This document shows positions 16,671 to 24,929 of a stretch of DNA of 38,753 nt, one piece after another; positions within the stretch are counted from its first letter, which is position 1, and each line of letters starts with the position of its first letter. The notes beneath the pieces are model-generated. The model was not told where the DNA came from, did no database searches, and saw only the letters and a program-made list of their open reading frames with translations. The translations under genes were made by a program, and so were the position numbers. This stretch comes from Anaerobacillus arseniciselenatis (GTDB lineage Bacteria > Bacillota > Bacilli > Bacillales > Anaerobacillaceae), in contig NZ_MLQQ01000046.1 in assembly GCF_001865995.1 (NCBI RefSeq), forward strand, positions 1-38,753, in the 5' to 3' direction.

Positions 16671-17856
16671 TTTTCCCACCTCCGATTGGAATGACTTGTC
16701 CAACTTCACCTTTACTTTCAACTCGATACACCGTGGTACCATTTTGTTTCCAAGCAAGATAAATGTTTTCTTCTTCGTCACTATATTCCCCTAAATGAAT
16801 GATGAAAGGTTGATCGCCAGATTTCAGTTCTACTACCTTTAACATCTCATGTGGTTGGGTTGTTACCGCGTTTTTGTTAACTCTTGCTAACAGTTCTAAC
16901 GCTTTCATTAATTGGTCTTTCCCTAGCCCTGATGGTAAATGAACGCAAACAAGGCGTGGAACTCTAATGTTAATAAAGAGTTCAAATGAAATGTGATGTT
17001 TCGTTGCGTATTGACAGATAAAGGCAACTTGACTTAAAACATCTTCAAGTGTTTCGATCGTCATTTGGGAGCGATCCTCATTACGGACGTTGACGACAAT
17101 TGACCATTTTAACACCGTAGTTTTTTCATAGATTTTTGTTTGTAATTCATTAGTTCTCGCTGAAGCTTTCCAATTAATCCGGTTGAAAGGGTCATTTTGT
17201 ACGTATTCACGAGTTCCCATCGTCATCATTACATCTTCATGAACGGCATGCTGTTTCGGGTGTTGCCCTTGTTTATGTTGCAATACATGTTCTAAGCCTT
17301 TTACAGCCTTAGGTGTAGGGTATACAATCATTTCACCCCGAAAATATCCATTATAATTAAGACGGAGTTGGCTAATTTTTAGTAAATCATGGACCGTATA
17401 CTCGATCGATCTAATTTGGACCACTCCTCTTTTTAGAGCGGTAATATCGATATTTTGTTGTTTTTTAGTGAAAGGTTGGATTGATAAAGAGTAGCGGTAT
17501 AAAGATTGCTTATTCACCTCTGTATCAGCAACTTTCACAGCTTCATCAGGATCATATAGGAAAAAGGCTAGCTCTCCATTGAAAATTGGAAACTTACCTT
17601 GGTTTTCGATCGGAATGGTAATGCTAGACTTATCTTCTGGAAACATACGCACAATTTCAGTTTCATCTGGAATTGTTGTATTTTTATAGGCATACTTTAA
17701 ATAATAGCTACTTAGACCGATCAATAATGTTAGTAACATTGCTAAACCGAAAATAAGCGCAGATTGATTAATCAAAGTAACAATGAATAAAATCGGTATC
17801 GTTGGGCCTAAAAAACGATAAATTTGAGGTGCTCTATATTCTTGATTCCAGCTCAT
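16651..17856 (-). CDS. DUF58 (vWA-like) protein
   Basis: 401 residues. Two hydrophobic segments at about residues 10-48 anchor it. A beta-rich region follows, then the DUF58 hallmark NDPFNRINWKASARTNEL at about residues 213-230, leading into a von Willebrand A-like fold (WSIVVNVRNEDRSQMTIETL). DUF58 proteins work with MoxR ATPases, probably as the adaptor or target the ATPase acts on; substrates in Bacillota are not known. The ATG overlaps the MoxR stop as TAATG, and its 3' end overlaps the DUF4129 gene, so all three are co-translated. In many operons of this type a transglutaminase protein follows, which is not the case here. Confidence 0.9.
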   Translation of the reverse strand: MSWNQEYRAPQIYRFLGPTIPILFIVTLINQSALIFGLAMLLTLLIGLSSYYLKYAYKNTTIPDETEIVRMFPEDKSSITIPIENQGKFPIFNGELAFFLYDPDEAVKVADTEVNKQSLYRYSLSIQPFTKKQQNIDITALKRGVVQIRSIEYTVHDLLKISQLRLNYNGYFRGEMIVYPTPKAVKGLEHVLQHKQGQHPKQHAVHEDVMMTMGTREYVQNDPFNRINWKASARTNELQTKIYEKTTVLKWSIVVNVRNEDRSQMTIETLEDVLSQVAFICQYATKHHISFELFINIRVPRLVCVHLPSGLGKDQLMKALELLARVNKNAVTTQPHEMLKVVELKSGDQPFIIHLGEYSDEEENIYLAWKQNGTTVYRVESKGEVGQVIPIGGGKNEAMAN

Positions 17857-18806
17857 TAACGAACAGCTCCGGCTTCTACTGGTACTTCTACTTTCTTTAG
17901 AATTTCCTTTAATACTTCTTCCTTTGTTCTGCGCATTGATCCTTCAATCGAAAGGACAAGGCGGTGAGAAAGGACGTAAGGTGCCATTAACTTAACATCC
18001 TCAGGGCTAACATAATCACGACCGTTAATATAGGCACGAGCTTGTACGGCACGCATTAAGCCAAGTGTCCCACGAGGACTTACTCCAACTTCAATAAACT
18101 CTGATTGTCTCGTTTCGGTGATGATTTTCAACATATACGTCTCAACATCTTTAGAAATCGTCACTTTTTTAAGTTCAGTTTGCATCTTGGCAATATCTTC
18201 TAACGTAAGCACAACTTCTAATGAATCGATTGGTTCAGTTTCACGATACATCGATAACATTTTTTGTTCTTCATCAATGGTCGGGTAACCGACTTTAATT
18301 TGTAGTAAAAAGCGGTCCATTTGTGCTTCAGGCAAAGAGAATGTCCCTTGCTGTGAATCAATTGGGTTTTGTGTAGCGATAACGATAAATGGATTTGGAA
18401 GTGGTAATGTTTCGCCATCAATTGTTACTTGGCGCTCTTCCATGACTTCTAGTAAACTTGATTGGGTTCTAGGTGTTGCACGGTTTATTTCATCAGCGAG
18501 TAAAATATTGGTCATTACAGGTCCTGGTCGTAGTTCAAAAGCTTGTTCTTTCGGATTGAAAAATTGAATTCCTGTGACATCACTAGGGAGTACATCTGGA
18601 GTAAATTGGACACGACGGAACTTAGCATCTAAACATTTAGCGATCGATTTCGCTAACATCGTCTTCCCTGTCCCAGGTACATCTTCTAATAAAATATGGC
18701 CACGAGCTAATATCGATATCATGACAGTTTCAGTGATTTCTTCCTTGCCTACAAGGACGGTTGAAATAGACGATTTCATTTCGGCAATTTTCTCTTGACT
18801 GTTCAT
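17856..18806 (-). CDS. MoxR-family AAA+ ATPase
   Basis: 316 residues from the ATG at 18806, chosen because GGAG lies 6 nt upstream; a TTG 12 nt earlier would overlap that site. Walker A is EDVPGTGKT (about residues 41-49) and Walker B ILLADEINRA (about 103-112). Sensor 1 is VIATQNP, with the arginine-finger/sensor-2 region in SPRGTLGLMRAVQARA. This is the APE2220/MRP-type MoxR pattern. MoxR ATPases act as chaperone-like remodellers of a membrane-linked partner encoded next door, here the DUF58 protein. It is first in a three-gene minus-strand operon. The 236-bp gap upstream contains a fragment of a modular repeat. Confidence 0.92.
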   Translation of the reverse strand: MNSQEKIAEMKSSISTVLVGKEEITETVMISILARGHILLEDVPGTGKTMLAKSIAKCLDAKFRRVQFTPDVLPSDVTGIQFFNPKEQAFELRPGPVMTNILLADEINRATPRTQSSLLEVMEERQVTIDGETLPLPNPFIVIATQNPIDSQQGTFSLPEAQMDRFLLQIKVGYPTIDEEQKMLSMYRETEPIDSLEVVLTLEDIAKMQTELKKVTISKDVETYMLKIITETRQSEFIEVGVSPRGTLGLMRAVQARAYINGRDYVSPEDVKLMAPYVLSHRLVLSIEGSMRRTKEEVLKEILKKVEVPVEAGAVR

Positions 18807-18895
18807 ATGAGTCTCCAATCTATGAATTTATTATTTTCCTATATTATTTCATGATTTTCAGATAATGTCGAATATTTTATATTTCCAAAAAACAA

Positions 18896-18960
18896 CTTTT
18901 CATATAAAACTTTCATGACGATATATCCGTCACCAAAGATACTGACCTCAATTACTATAT
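18896..18960 (-). repeat. Fragment of the modular GTTACTCGTCGC repeat (right module, reversed)
   Basis: Read on the minus strand: AATTGAGGTCAGTATCTTTG, GTGACGGATATATCGTCATG and AAAGTTTTATATG, matching the right modules of other copies. The core and stem arms are absent. Confidence 0.6.
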
Positions 18961-19054
18961 GAAAAAAAGCTGCACCATTCATAGATGCCCTCACTATTTG
19001 GTAAGGTGAAGGCAATTTATGATGGGCAGCCACTAAAGCTTCGTTCGTCGTGTT

Positions 19055-19990
19055 TTACTTATCAAAGTCAAATAAATCAGTCGATAAATAACGTTCGCCA
19101 GTGTCACAGGCAATAGCAACAACGACGTCATCAGGAGAAAGTCGTTTTGCTACTTCTAACGCTGCAAAACAAGCAGCTCCAGAAGAAGGACCAACGAGAA
19201 TACCTTCTTCACGAGCGAGTCGCCTCGTAACTTCGTAAGCATCTTCATCTTCAATTTTGAAGATTTCTCCGTAAACATCTTCATTTAAAATTGGTGGCAC
19301 AAAGCCAGGGCTCGTTCCGACCAATTTATGTGGACCAGGCTTACCACCCGATAAAACAGGTGAACCAGCTGGCTCGACAACGTGAACCGATATTTCAGGA
19401 TATATTTCCTTTAACTTTTCACCTGTACCAGTAATCGTTCCACCTGTGCCACTTGCTGCGACAAAAGCACTTAAGCTTTTATTAATACTATCTAACGCTT
19501 CTTTAATTTCGAGGGCCGTTGTTAAGCGGTGTGCTTCAGGGTTAGAGTTATTCTCAAATTGCATCGGCATGAAGCTATTAGGAATTTCACGAACTAATTC
19601 ATGAGCTTTATTAATTGCTCCTGGCATCTTTTCATCACCAGGTGTAAGCACTACCTCAGCTCCATAAGCTTTTAAAATATTTATACGTTCTTTACTCATC
19701 GTATCAGGCATCGTTAAAACCGCTCGATATCCACGCGCAGCGGCATTCATTGCAAGACCTATGCCGGTATTACCGCTTGTTGGTTCAATGATCGTTGAAC
19801 CTTTTTTTAACAAACCGTCTTTTTCAGCTTGCAAGATCATTTGGAATGCTGCTCTGTCTTTTACACTCCCGCTTGGGTTCATAAACTCAAGCTTTAAATA
19901 AACATCTGCCCCAGTTTTACTTGGTAGATGATTTAATTTTACTAACGGGGTATCACCGATTAAATCTGCAATATTGTTTACAACACGCAT
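19055..19990 (-). CDS. cysK: O-acetylserine (thiol)-lyase / cysteine synthase
   Basis: 311 residues from ATG 19990, with AAAGGACGTGG as a one-mismatch AAAGGAGGTG site. It is a fold-type II PLP enzyme: the Schiff-base lysine is Lys44 in NPSGSVKDRAA, the substrate loop is EPTSGNTGIG (about 67-76), and the PLP-phosphate loop is SGTGGTITGTG. C-terminal GPSSGAACFAA completes the active site. It would make cysteine from O-acetylserine and sulfide. B. subtilis carries a cysteine synthase-like paralogue (ytkP) in this neighbourhood, so this may be that paralogue rather than the main CysK. No sulfur-metabolism genes, S-box or T-box are adjacent. It is minus-strand, facing the same way as the MoxR operon but separated from it by a repeat fragment. 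Confidence 0.88.
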   Translation of the reverse strand: MRVVNNIADLIGDTPLVKLNHLPSKTGADVYLKLEFMNPSGSVKDRAAFQMILQAEKDGLLKKGSTIIEPTSGNTGIGLAMNAAARGYRAVLTMPDTMSKERINILKAYGAEVVLTPGDEKMPGAINKAHELVREIPNSFMPMQFENNSNPEAHRLTTALEIKEALDSINKSLSAFVAASGTGGTITGTGEKLKEIYPEISVHVVEPAGSPVLSGGKPGPHKLVGTSPGFVPPILNEDVYGEIFKIEDEDAYEVTRRLAREEGILVGPSSGAACFAALEVAKRLSPDDVVVAIACDTGERYLSTDLFDFDK

Positions 19991-20049
19991 TAATTCCACG
20001 TCCTTTTCTGCTTAAATTACAGTTAACAATAAAATTAGTATGTTAATCA

Positions 20050-20075
20050 ATTTAGGTAATTATGAAAATCACTCA
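20050..20075 (-). repeat. Terminal remnant of the 115-bp element
   Basis: TTTAGGTAATTATGAAAATC followed by ACTCA matches one end of a reversed element (compare 22495-22514); the rest is missing. Confidence 0.5.
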
Positions 20076-20144
20076 TATACATAATATTTTAACATAATTA
20101 ACGTGATAATTCCTATCTTTTAAATTGGAATTAAAAAGATCATC

Positions 20145-20350
20145 GCACATTTTCCATACAAAACACACATGACGGACATTCTGTCACCAAAGCTACTGAC
20201 CTAAATTACGTCATGAGATACATACATCTTAGAATTTACTTCATGCAGCTTTGCGACGAGTAACCGCCGGAGCATCTCTTACTAATACGGAAAAGGCGGA
20301 TGATTTCCTTTCCACCCTAACCAACAAACCACAAACCAACAACAACAAAC
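20145..20350 (-). repeat. Modular GTTACTCGTCGC repeat, reversed copy
   Basis: Contains GACGAGTAACCGCCGGAGCA, TTGCGACGAG, CTACTGACCTAAATTACGTC and CATGACGGACATTCTGTCA, and ends in a CCAACAAACCACAAACC microsatellite. This is the reverse complement of the left and core modules of 12965-13290. No gene is visible in 20000-20431. Confidence 0.75.
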
Positions 20351-20431
20351 CAATTTAACTTTAATAGCTCAACTTTTGACTCCAAAAGGGTAAAATACGT
20401 TATAAGAGGTAAATACAAGGAGGATGTACAA

Positions 20432-20995
20432 TTGTCTCAAACACATTATTTTATAGCAGTTCCAATAGACAGCAAGGTGAAAGAGAAGATTTTTAATTGG
20501 AATGAACGAGAGAAACCACCTTTTAAGCGACTTGTTCATAAACAAGACTATCATATTACGTTAGTTTTTTTAGGTGGTATTGGTGAGTCACTGTTAAAAG
20601 AGCTTCAAAAGGAACTTAATAAGGTCGTAACTATTCATGCGGCCTTTACATTAACGATAGATGAACTTGGTATTTTTGGACCTCAAAATAGACCGCGAAT
20701 TTTTTGGGCTGGTGTGAAAAAGGAAGAGAAACTTTTTGAACTTCAAAAAGCGATTTTTCAAACGTGTACTGATCTAGGCGTAGAAGTAGATAAAAGGAGT
20801 TATAATCCACATATAACTTTGGCACGAAAATATAGTGGAGATGATCCTTACGTTAGCGATCACCGAAACGCTTCATTTCAATCGTATATGGAAAGTGAAA
20901 CTTGGCAAGTTTCTAATATTGTTATTTACAGAACCAATTTAGACAAAGTTCCAAAATATGAAGTCGTTGCCTCTTTTCCGTTAAAGTCTTCATAA
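20432..20995 (+). CDS. thpR: RNA 2',3'-cyclic phosphodiesterase (2H family)
   Basis: 187 residues, start TTG 20432 after AAGGAGG. The two HxTL motifs of the 2H phosphoesterase superfamily are present: YHITLVFLG (His41, Thr43) and PHITLAR (His127, Thr129), about 85 residues apart as expected. ThpR/LigT proteins hydrolyse 2',3'-cyclic phosphodiester ends on RNA to 2'-phosphomonoesters and can join tRNA halves in vitro; the physiological role is uncertain. The protein is cytosolic. In B. subtilis the homologue (ytlP) lies near amyX, as here. A repeat element begins 5 nt beyond the stop. Confidence 0.92.
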   Translation: MSQTHYFIAVPIDSKVKEKIFNWNEREKPPFKRLVHKQDYHITLVFLGGIGESLLKELQKELNKVVTIHAAFTLTIDELGIFGPQNRPRIFWAGVKKEEKLFELQKAIFQTCTDLGVEVDKRSYNPHITLARKYSGDDPYVSDHRNASFQSYMESETWQVSNIVIYRTNLDKVPKYEVVASFPLKSS

Positions 20996-20999
20996 TTGA

Positions 21000-21113
21000 G
21001 TGAATTTCATAATTACCAAAAAAGAGTCATACCAAACAAGATATAGTTGCAAGTGTCTTGGTGCAACTATATCTTGATCTTAGTGACGAAAATAATGAAT
21101 TATGAAATTCATT
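21000..21113 (+). repeat. 115-bp palindromic element, variant III
   Basis: Starts 5 nt after the thpR stop. The base stem is GTCAT...AGTGAC and the core is AAGATATAGTTGCA with TGCAACTATATCTT. Both arms differ from variants I and II, and both still pair. Confidence 0.9.
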
Positions 21114-21169
21114 AAACTAATTTGGCTAGGACTGGAAATTAAAAAATGATATGATAAAAATATAATTTT

Positions 21170-21345
21170 TCAGGGCTGACCAAGGCGCTTATGCTTTTCT
21201 GTGTCTAGCTTCAGCGCCTAGCTTCTCGAGCGTTTCGGTCCATCAAGATTTGCCTATTCATGAGGAGAAATCGAAGAGGAGGCAAAACGTTGCTGGCCCT
21301 CCAACGCTTGTCGAAGCTTACCATGGCGCTTACGCTTTTCTTAAA
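21170..21345 (+). repeat. TGTCTAGCTCCGG-type repeat, copy 2
   Basis: CAAGGCGCTTATGCTTTTCT, GTGTCTAGCTTCAGCGCCTA, CTTCTCGAGCGTTTCGGTCC and CTCCAACGCTTGTCGAAGC are shared, in part, with 11470-11655. It runs into the reading frame upstream of the NERD-like gene, creating a spurious 37-residue N-terminal extension. Confidence 0.7.
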
Positions 21346-21360
21346 AATGGGGGGATTTTT

Positions 21361-22302
21361 TTGGCTCATTTAGTTAAATTAGAAGACTATGTTTCTCGTT
21401 ATCAGTATGATATGTATCGGTATCCTGGGCAATTTTCTCGTTTGAAGCGGGAGAGGTGGACAAGCCTTAAACAAGAATGGGAAGGATCATATTTAAATGA
21501 AAGTCAAACTGTAGAAAAGTACGTGGAACAACAAACAAAATCAATTAAAGGTGCATTTAATAAGTTGAGAAGTTGGTATAAAAGAGAGCAACGAGAAAGT
21601 GATCTGGATGCTTTTGAAGAGCAACCGTACCAATTTAAATATAAATCGTTACCTGAGTTAAAACGTCATTTTTTAAAAGAACTTTATGAATTTCAATTAA
21701 ACTGGGCGAGCTCAACTATTTTGGAAAAGTCGGCTTTAAAGAAAGCTTATTATTTCGATCCTACTCTAAAATGGTTGTTACAATCATTACCAGACAACTA
21801 TTTTATTCTGTATCATCCGATTGTAAAGTATCCACGTGCTACAGTTGAATTTGATATTTTATTGATCGGACCGACTGAGGTTTACTGTATTGTTCATTTA
21901 GCTGGGACGGAACGAACAATATTTCAAACATTCTCAGAAAGATATTGGCTTAGAAAAGATGGTAGTCAAGAAAAGAAAATAATTAATCCGTTCTTATCAT
22001 TAAATAGAATGAGTACAGTTATAAAAAGAATATTAGATGATACTGAAATTGAAATGACGGTTCGAAAGGCTCTCGTTACGAATGAAGGTTATATTGATGT
22101 AAATGTAGCGTGGAGTGGAGCGGAATTTCTTGATCAAAGAAATGTGAAACAATGGGAAGATAAATTAAAAAATAATAAGTCACCAATTAAATCTGTACAA
22201 CTTAAATTTTCCCAAGCTTTACTAAATGTTTGCCAAACAACTTCAGTAAGTCGCGATCCAATTGAAGAAGATGACGGTATCGTCCAGGAAGAAGAACATT
22301 AA
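21361..22302 (+). CDS. NERD-like domain protein lacking the usual catalytic motif
   Basis: 313 residues from a TTG at 21361, preceded by GGGGGG. The open frame extends to 21250, but those 37 codons are intergenic repeat sequence. The N-terminal half is basic and helical (KRERWTSLKQEWEGSYLNES). A segment at about residues 190-260 follows the order of a nuclease-related (NERD) domain: VEFDILLIGPTEVYCIVHL, then RYWLRKDGSQ, then INPFLSLNRM. The E-x-K expected on the central strand is replaced by IVHLAG, so nuclease activity is doubtful. B. subtilis has an uncharacterised gene (I believe ytlQ) between ytlP and amyX, so this is probably its counterpart. No signal peptide or membrane segment. Function unknown. 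Confidence 0.75.
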   Translation: MAHLVKLEDYVSRYQYDMYRYPGQFSRLKRERWTSLKQEWEGSYLNESQTVEKYVEQQTKSIKGAFNKLRSWYKREQRESDLDAFEEQPYQFKYKSLPELKRHFLKELYEFQLNWASSTILEKSALKKAYYFDPTLKWLLQSLPDNYFILYHPIVKYPRATVEFDILLIGPTEVYCIVHLAGTERTIFQTFSERYWLRKDGSQEKKIINPFLSLNRMSTVIKRILDDTEIEMTVRKALVTNEGYIDVNVAWSGAEFLDQRNVKQWEDKLKNNKSPIKSVQLKFSQALLNVCQTTSVSRDPIEEDDGIVQEEEH

Positions 22303-22398
22303 ACGTTAGTTTTTCTTCCTTTTTTAAATCACATTTGAACGAAGTAATTTTGTCATACATATATATAAATAAGGCCTTTTAACTAAATTTATAAATTT

Positions 22399-22512
22399 AT
22401 GAATTTCATTAATTCAATTTTATCGCCATTAAGATCTATATGTAGTCGCGTTAAAGCGCTCGCACCTACATATAACTTGATATGGCTCAATTAAGGTAAT
22501 TATGAAATTCAC
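22399..22512 (-). repeat. 115-bp palindromic element, reversed variant II
   Basis: TGAATTTCATTAATTCAATT, ATCGCCATTAAG, CTACATATAACTTGATATGG and AATTATGAAATTCAC. It lies between the NERD-like gene and amyX, about 40 nt before the amyX start. Confidence 0.85.
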
Positions 22513-22551
22513 TCACATAGTTATACTAACGGTAAGAGAGGAGAGAATGAG

Positions 22552-24678
22552 ATGACGAAAAGTGCTTACATTGATGAACTAACATTAATTACAATTCCTT
22601 TTTCTGAAGTAGATGAAGAGCTCTCCAATTTTACAATTACCGATACAAATAATGGTGAAAATTTAACGATAGAAAAATGGTTAAAAAGTGAGGAAAGATG
22701 GCGCTATGAACTTTATTTAACAGAGCCAATTTCTTTTGGTAGAAAATACAATGTTATTGCCAATGAAAATATTTTGTTTCATTTGAAAATCGGTCAAGTA
22801 GTAAGGACTGTGTCTTTCGATGAATTATTTTTTTACGATCAAGATGATTTAGGTGTTACGTACACAAACCAATCGTCTACGTTTAAACTTTGGGCACCGA
22901 CAGCTACAAAAGTTGAATTACTACTGTACGAAAATGACACACGGAAAACTTACCCGTTAAAGCGAGAAGCTAAAGGGATTTGGCAGTTAACTATACAAAA
23001 CGATTTAGAAGGAGCCATCTATACGTACCGTTTATGTATTGACGGTGAGTGGCGAGAAGCTGTTGATCCGTATGCGAAAGCGGTAACGATCAATGGGGAA
23101 AAAGGAGTAGTTGTTAACCTATCAAAAACAAATCCTGAAGGTTGGTTAAAAACACCAAAACCTCTTTTAAAAAAAGAGACAGATACGATCATATATGAGC
23201 TTCATATAAGGGACTTTTCCATTGATGAAAATAGCGGTATAAAAAGTAAAGGAATATACGAGGGCTTAACCGAAACGAAAACAAAGGGGCCGTGGCAGAC
23301 AACGACAGGACTAGATTATCTTGTGGATCTAGGTATTACGCATGTTCAATGGTTGCCGATCCAAGATTACGGTAGTGTTGATGAAACGGAGCCACTAAAA
23401 ACTTATAATTGGGGTTATGACACGATCCATTATAATGCTTTAGAAGGCAGTTATTCTTTTGATCCTAATGATCCTAACTTGCGAATATTGGAATTGAAAA
23501 AAGCAGTTCAATCTTGTCACAGCATCGGCTTAAGAGTAATACTCGACGTCGTATACAACCATGTTTATATTCATGAAAAATCTAATTTTGAAAAAATAGT
23601 TCCCGGATATTACTTTAGATATAAAGAAGATGGTCGTTTAGCCGATGGAACAGGGGTAGGCAATGACATTGCATCTGAACGTAAAATGGTCCGAAAATTC
23701 ATCGTAGACTCCGTCGTTTATTTAGCTAGTGAGTATGACGTAGATGGCTTTCGCTTCGACTTAATGGGCATTTTAGATATTGAAACGATGCAACAAATTC
23801 GCCAAAGTTTAAATGAGGTCGATCCATCGATATTAATCATTGGTGAAGGCTGGGATTTGGACACCCCTTTAGCCCATCATCAAAAAGCAATTATTGCCAA
23901 TGCTGAACAGCTGCAAGGTATTTCTTTTTTCAACGATCAATTCCGAGATAAATTGAAGGGAAGTATTTTTGACCATGATAAAAAGGGTTTTTGTAATGGA
24001 AATGGTCAGTTTAAAGAAGAAGTTAAAATGCTTGTCAGTGGGAGTACGAAAGAATTTTGTGCTATTGAAGGTCTCTTTAATGACCCGTATCAATCTGTTA
24101 ATTACGTAGAGTGTCATGATAACCATACTCTTTGGGATAAGCTAACCCTATCTAATCACGATCAGGGTGATGAGACTCGCGCAAAAATTCATAGATTAGC
24201 GACAGCGATGACCATTTTAAGTCAAGGAATCCCGTTTTTACATGCGGGGCAAGAGTTTTTTAGAACGAAACAAGGTGTCGAAAATAGTTATTGCTCACCG
24301 GATGAAATTAATAAAATAGATTGGAAAAGAAAAGCATTGCACATGGATAACGTGGACTATGTGAAAGGGTTAATCGCCCTACGAAGAAATAATGACGTTT
24401 TTCGTTTACGTGACAAAGAAGCAGTAAAAAAGAATATGTTTATTCTCGATACTCCAACTCAATGTATCGCCTATATGTTGAAGAACTCGAATGGAATGTT
24501 TGTAGTTATGCATAATGCATCAGAAGAGGAAAAAGAGATTATCCTCCCTGCAAGTGGCAAGTGGGAAGTGTTTGTCGAAGAAGATGTTGCAACGGCAACA
24601 TCAGTCAACGTTTTGGAAGCCTCAAAAACGATAATTAAAGGCTTATCAACAACAGTGTTGTATCATCCGAAAATATAA
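22552..24678 (+). CDS. amyX: Type I pullulanase
   Basis: 708 residues, glycoside hydrolase family 13, cleaving alpha-1,6 branches of pullulan, limit dextrins or glycogen. A divergent N-terminal domain (about 1-95) and a CBM48-like domain (about 100-190) precede the catalytic barrel. Markers are YNWGYDT at residues 285-291 (pullulanase-type YNWGYDP with Thr for Pro), region I DVVYNHVY (Asp332), region II GFRFDLMG (nucleophile Asp403), region III GEGWD (acid/base Glu432) and region IV ECHDNHTLWD (Asp523). There is no signal peptide, so it is intracellular, probably in glycogen or maltodextrin breakdown, although no glg genes are near. GAGGAGAG precedes the ATG. A reversed 115-bp element follows 10 nt after the stop and another precedes the gene. 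Confidence 0.95.
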   Translation: MTKSAYIDELTLITIPFSEVDEELSNFTITDTNNGENLTIEKWLKSEERWRYELYLTEPISFGRKYNVIANENILFHLKIGQVVRTVSFDELFFYDQDDLGVTYTNQSSTFKLWAPTATKVELLLYENDTRKTYPLKREAKGIWQLTIQNDLEGAIYTYRLCIDGEWREAVDPYAKAVTINGEKGVVVNLSKTNPEGWLKTPKPLLKKETDTIIYELHIRDFSIDENSGIKSKGIYEGLTETKTKGPWQTTTGLDYLVDLGITHVQWLPIQDYGSVDETEPLKTYNWGYDTIHYNALEGSYSFDPNDPNLRILELKKAVQSCHSIGLRVILDVVYNHVYIHEKSNFEKIVPGYYFRYKEDGRLADGTGVGNDIASERKMVRKFIVDSVVYLASEYDVDGFRFDLMGILDIETMQQIRQSLNEVDPSILIIGEGWDLDTPLAHHQKAIIANAEQLQGISFFNDQFRDKLKGSIFDHDKKGFCNGNGQFKEEVKMLVSGSTKEFCAIEGLFNDPYQSVNYVECHDNHTLWDKLTLSNHDQGDETRAKIHRLATAMTILSQGIPFLHAGQEFFRTKQGVENSYCSPDEINKIDWKRKALHMDNVDYVKGLIALRRNNDVFRLRDKEAVKKNMFILDTPTQCIAYMLKNSNGMFVVMHNASEEEKEIILPASGKWEVFVEEDVATATSVNVLEASKTIIKGLSTTVLYHPKI

Positions 24679-24687
24679 TAATATTTT

Positions 24688-24802
24688 AATGAATTTCATC
24701 ATCAAATATTATCGCTATTAAGTAACTATATGTAGTTGCATTAAGCTGCTCGCAACTACATATAGTTCGATTTGGCTCAACTTATGTAATTATGAAGTTC
24801 AC
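24688..24802 (-). repeat. 115-bp palindromic element, reversed variant II
   Basis: AATGAATTTCATCATCAAAT, CGCTATTAAG, CTATATGTAGTTGCATTAAG, CGCAACTACATATAG and AATTATGAAGTTCAC. Starts 10 nt after the amyX stop. Confidence 0.88.
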
Positions 24803-24852
24803 TCATTTAGTGTACTAAATAAAAGCTATATTAACTTTTTTTTCGTATGTTC

Positions 24853-24882
24853 TTTACAAAAAATACGTTATACTAGTATTAT
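24853..24882 (+). promoter_or_regulatory. Candidate sigma-A promoter for ytmP
   Basis: TTTACA (24853-24858), an 18-nt spacer and TATTAT (24877-24882), about 45 nt before the start codon. Confidence 0.4.
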
Positions 24883-24929
24883 TAATGTTTGTCTAGGTTT
24901 TTTAAAAAGGTAAATTGAGGGTGAAATTG

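Noticed and set aside
18839..19033. 64-residue minus-strand open frame between cysK and moxR
   Set aside because: Part of it is a reversed repeat fragment, with no ribosome site.
20000..20100. S-box or T-box leader before cysteine synthase
   Set aside because: The leader is short and AT-rich and has none of the conserved riboswitch or T-box sequences; it contains only a repeat remnant.
21250..21360. N-terminal extension of the NERD-like protein
   Set aside because: These codons are repeat DNA shared with 11470-11655, and a better start with a ribosome site lies at 21361.
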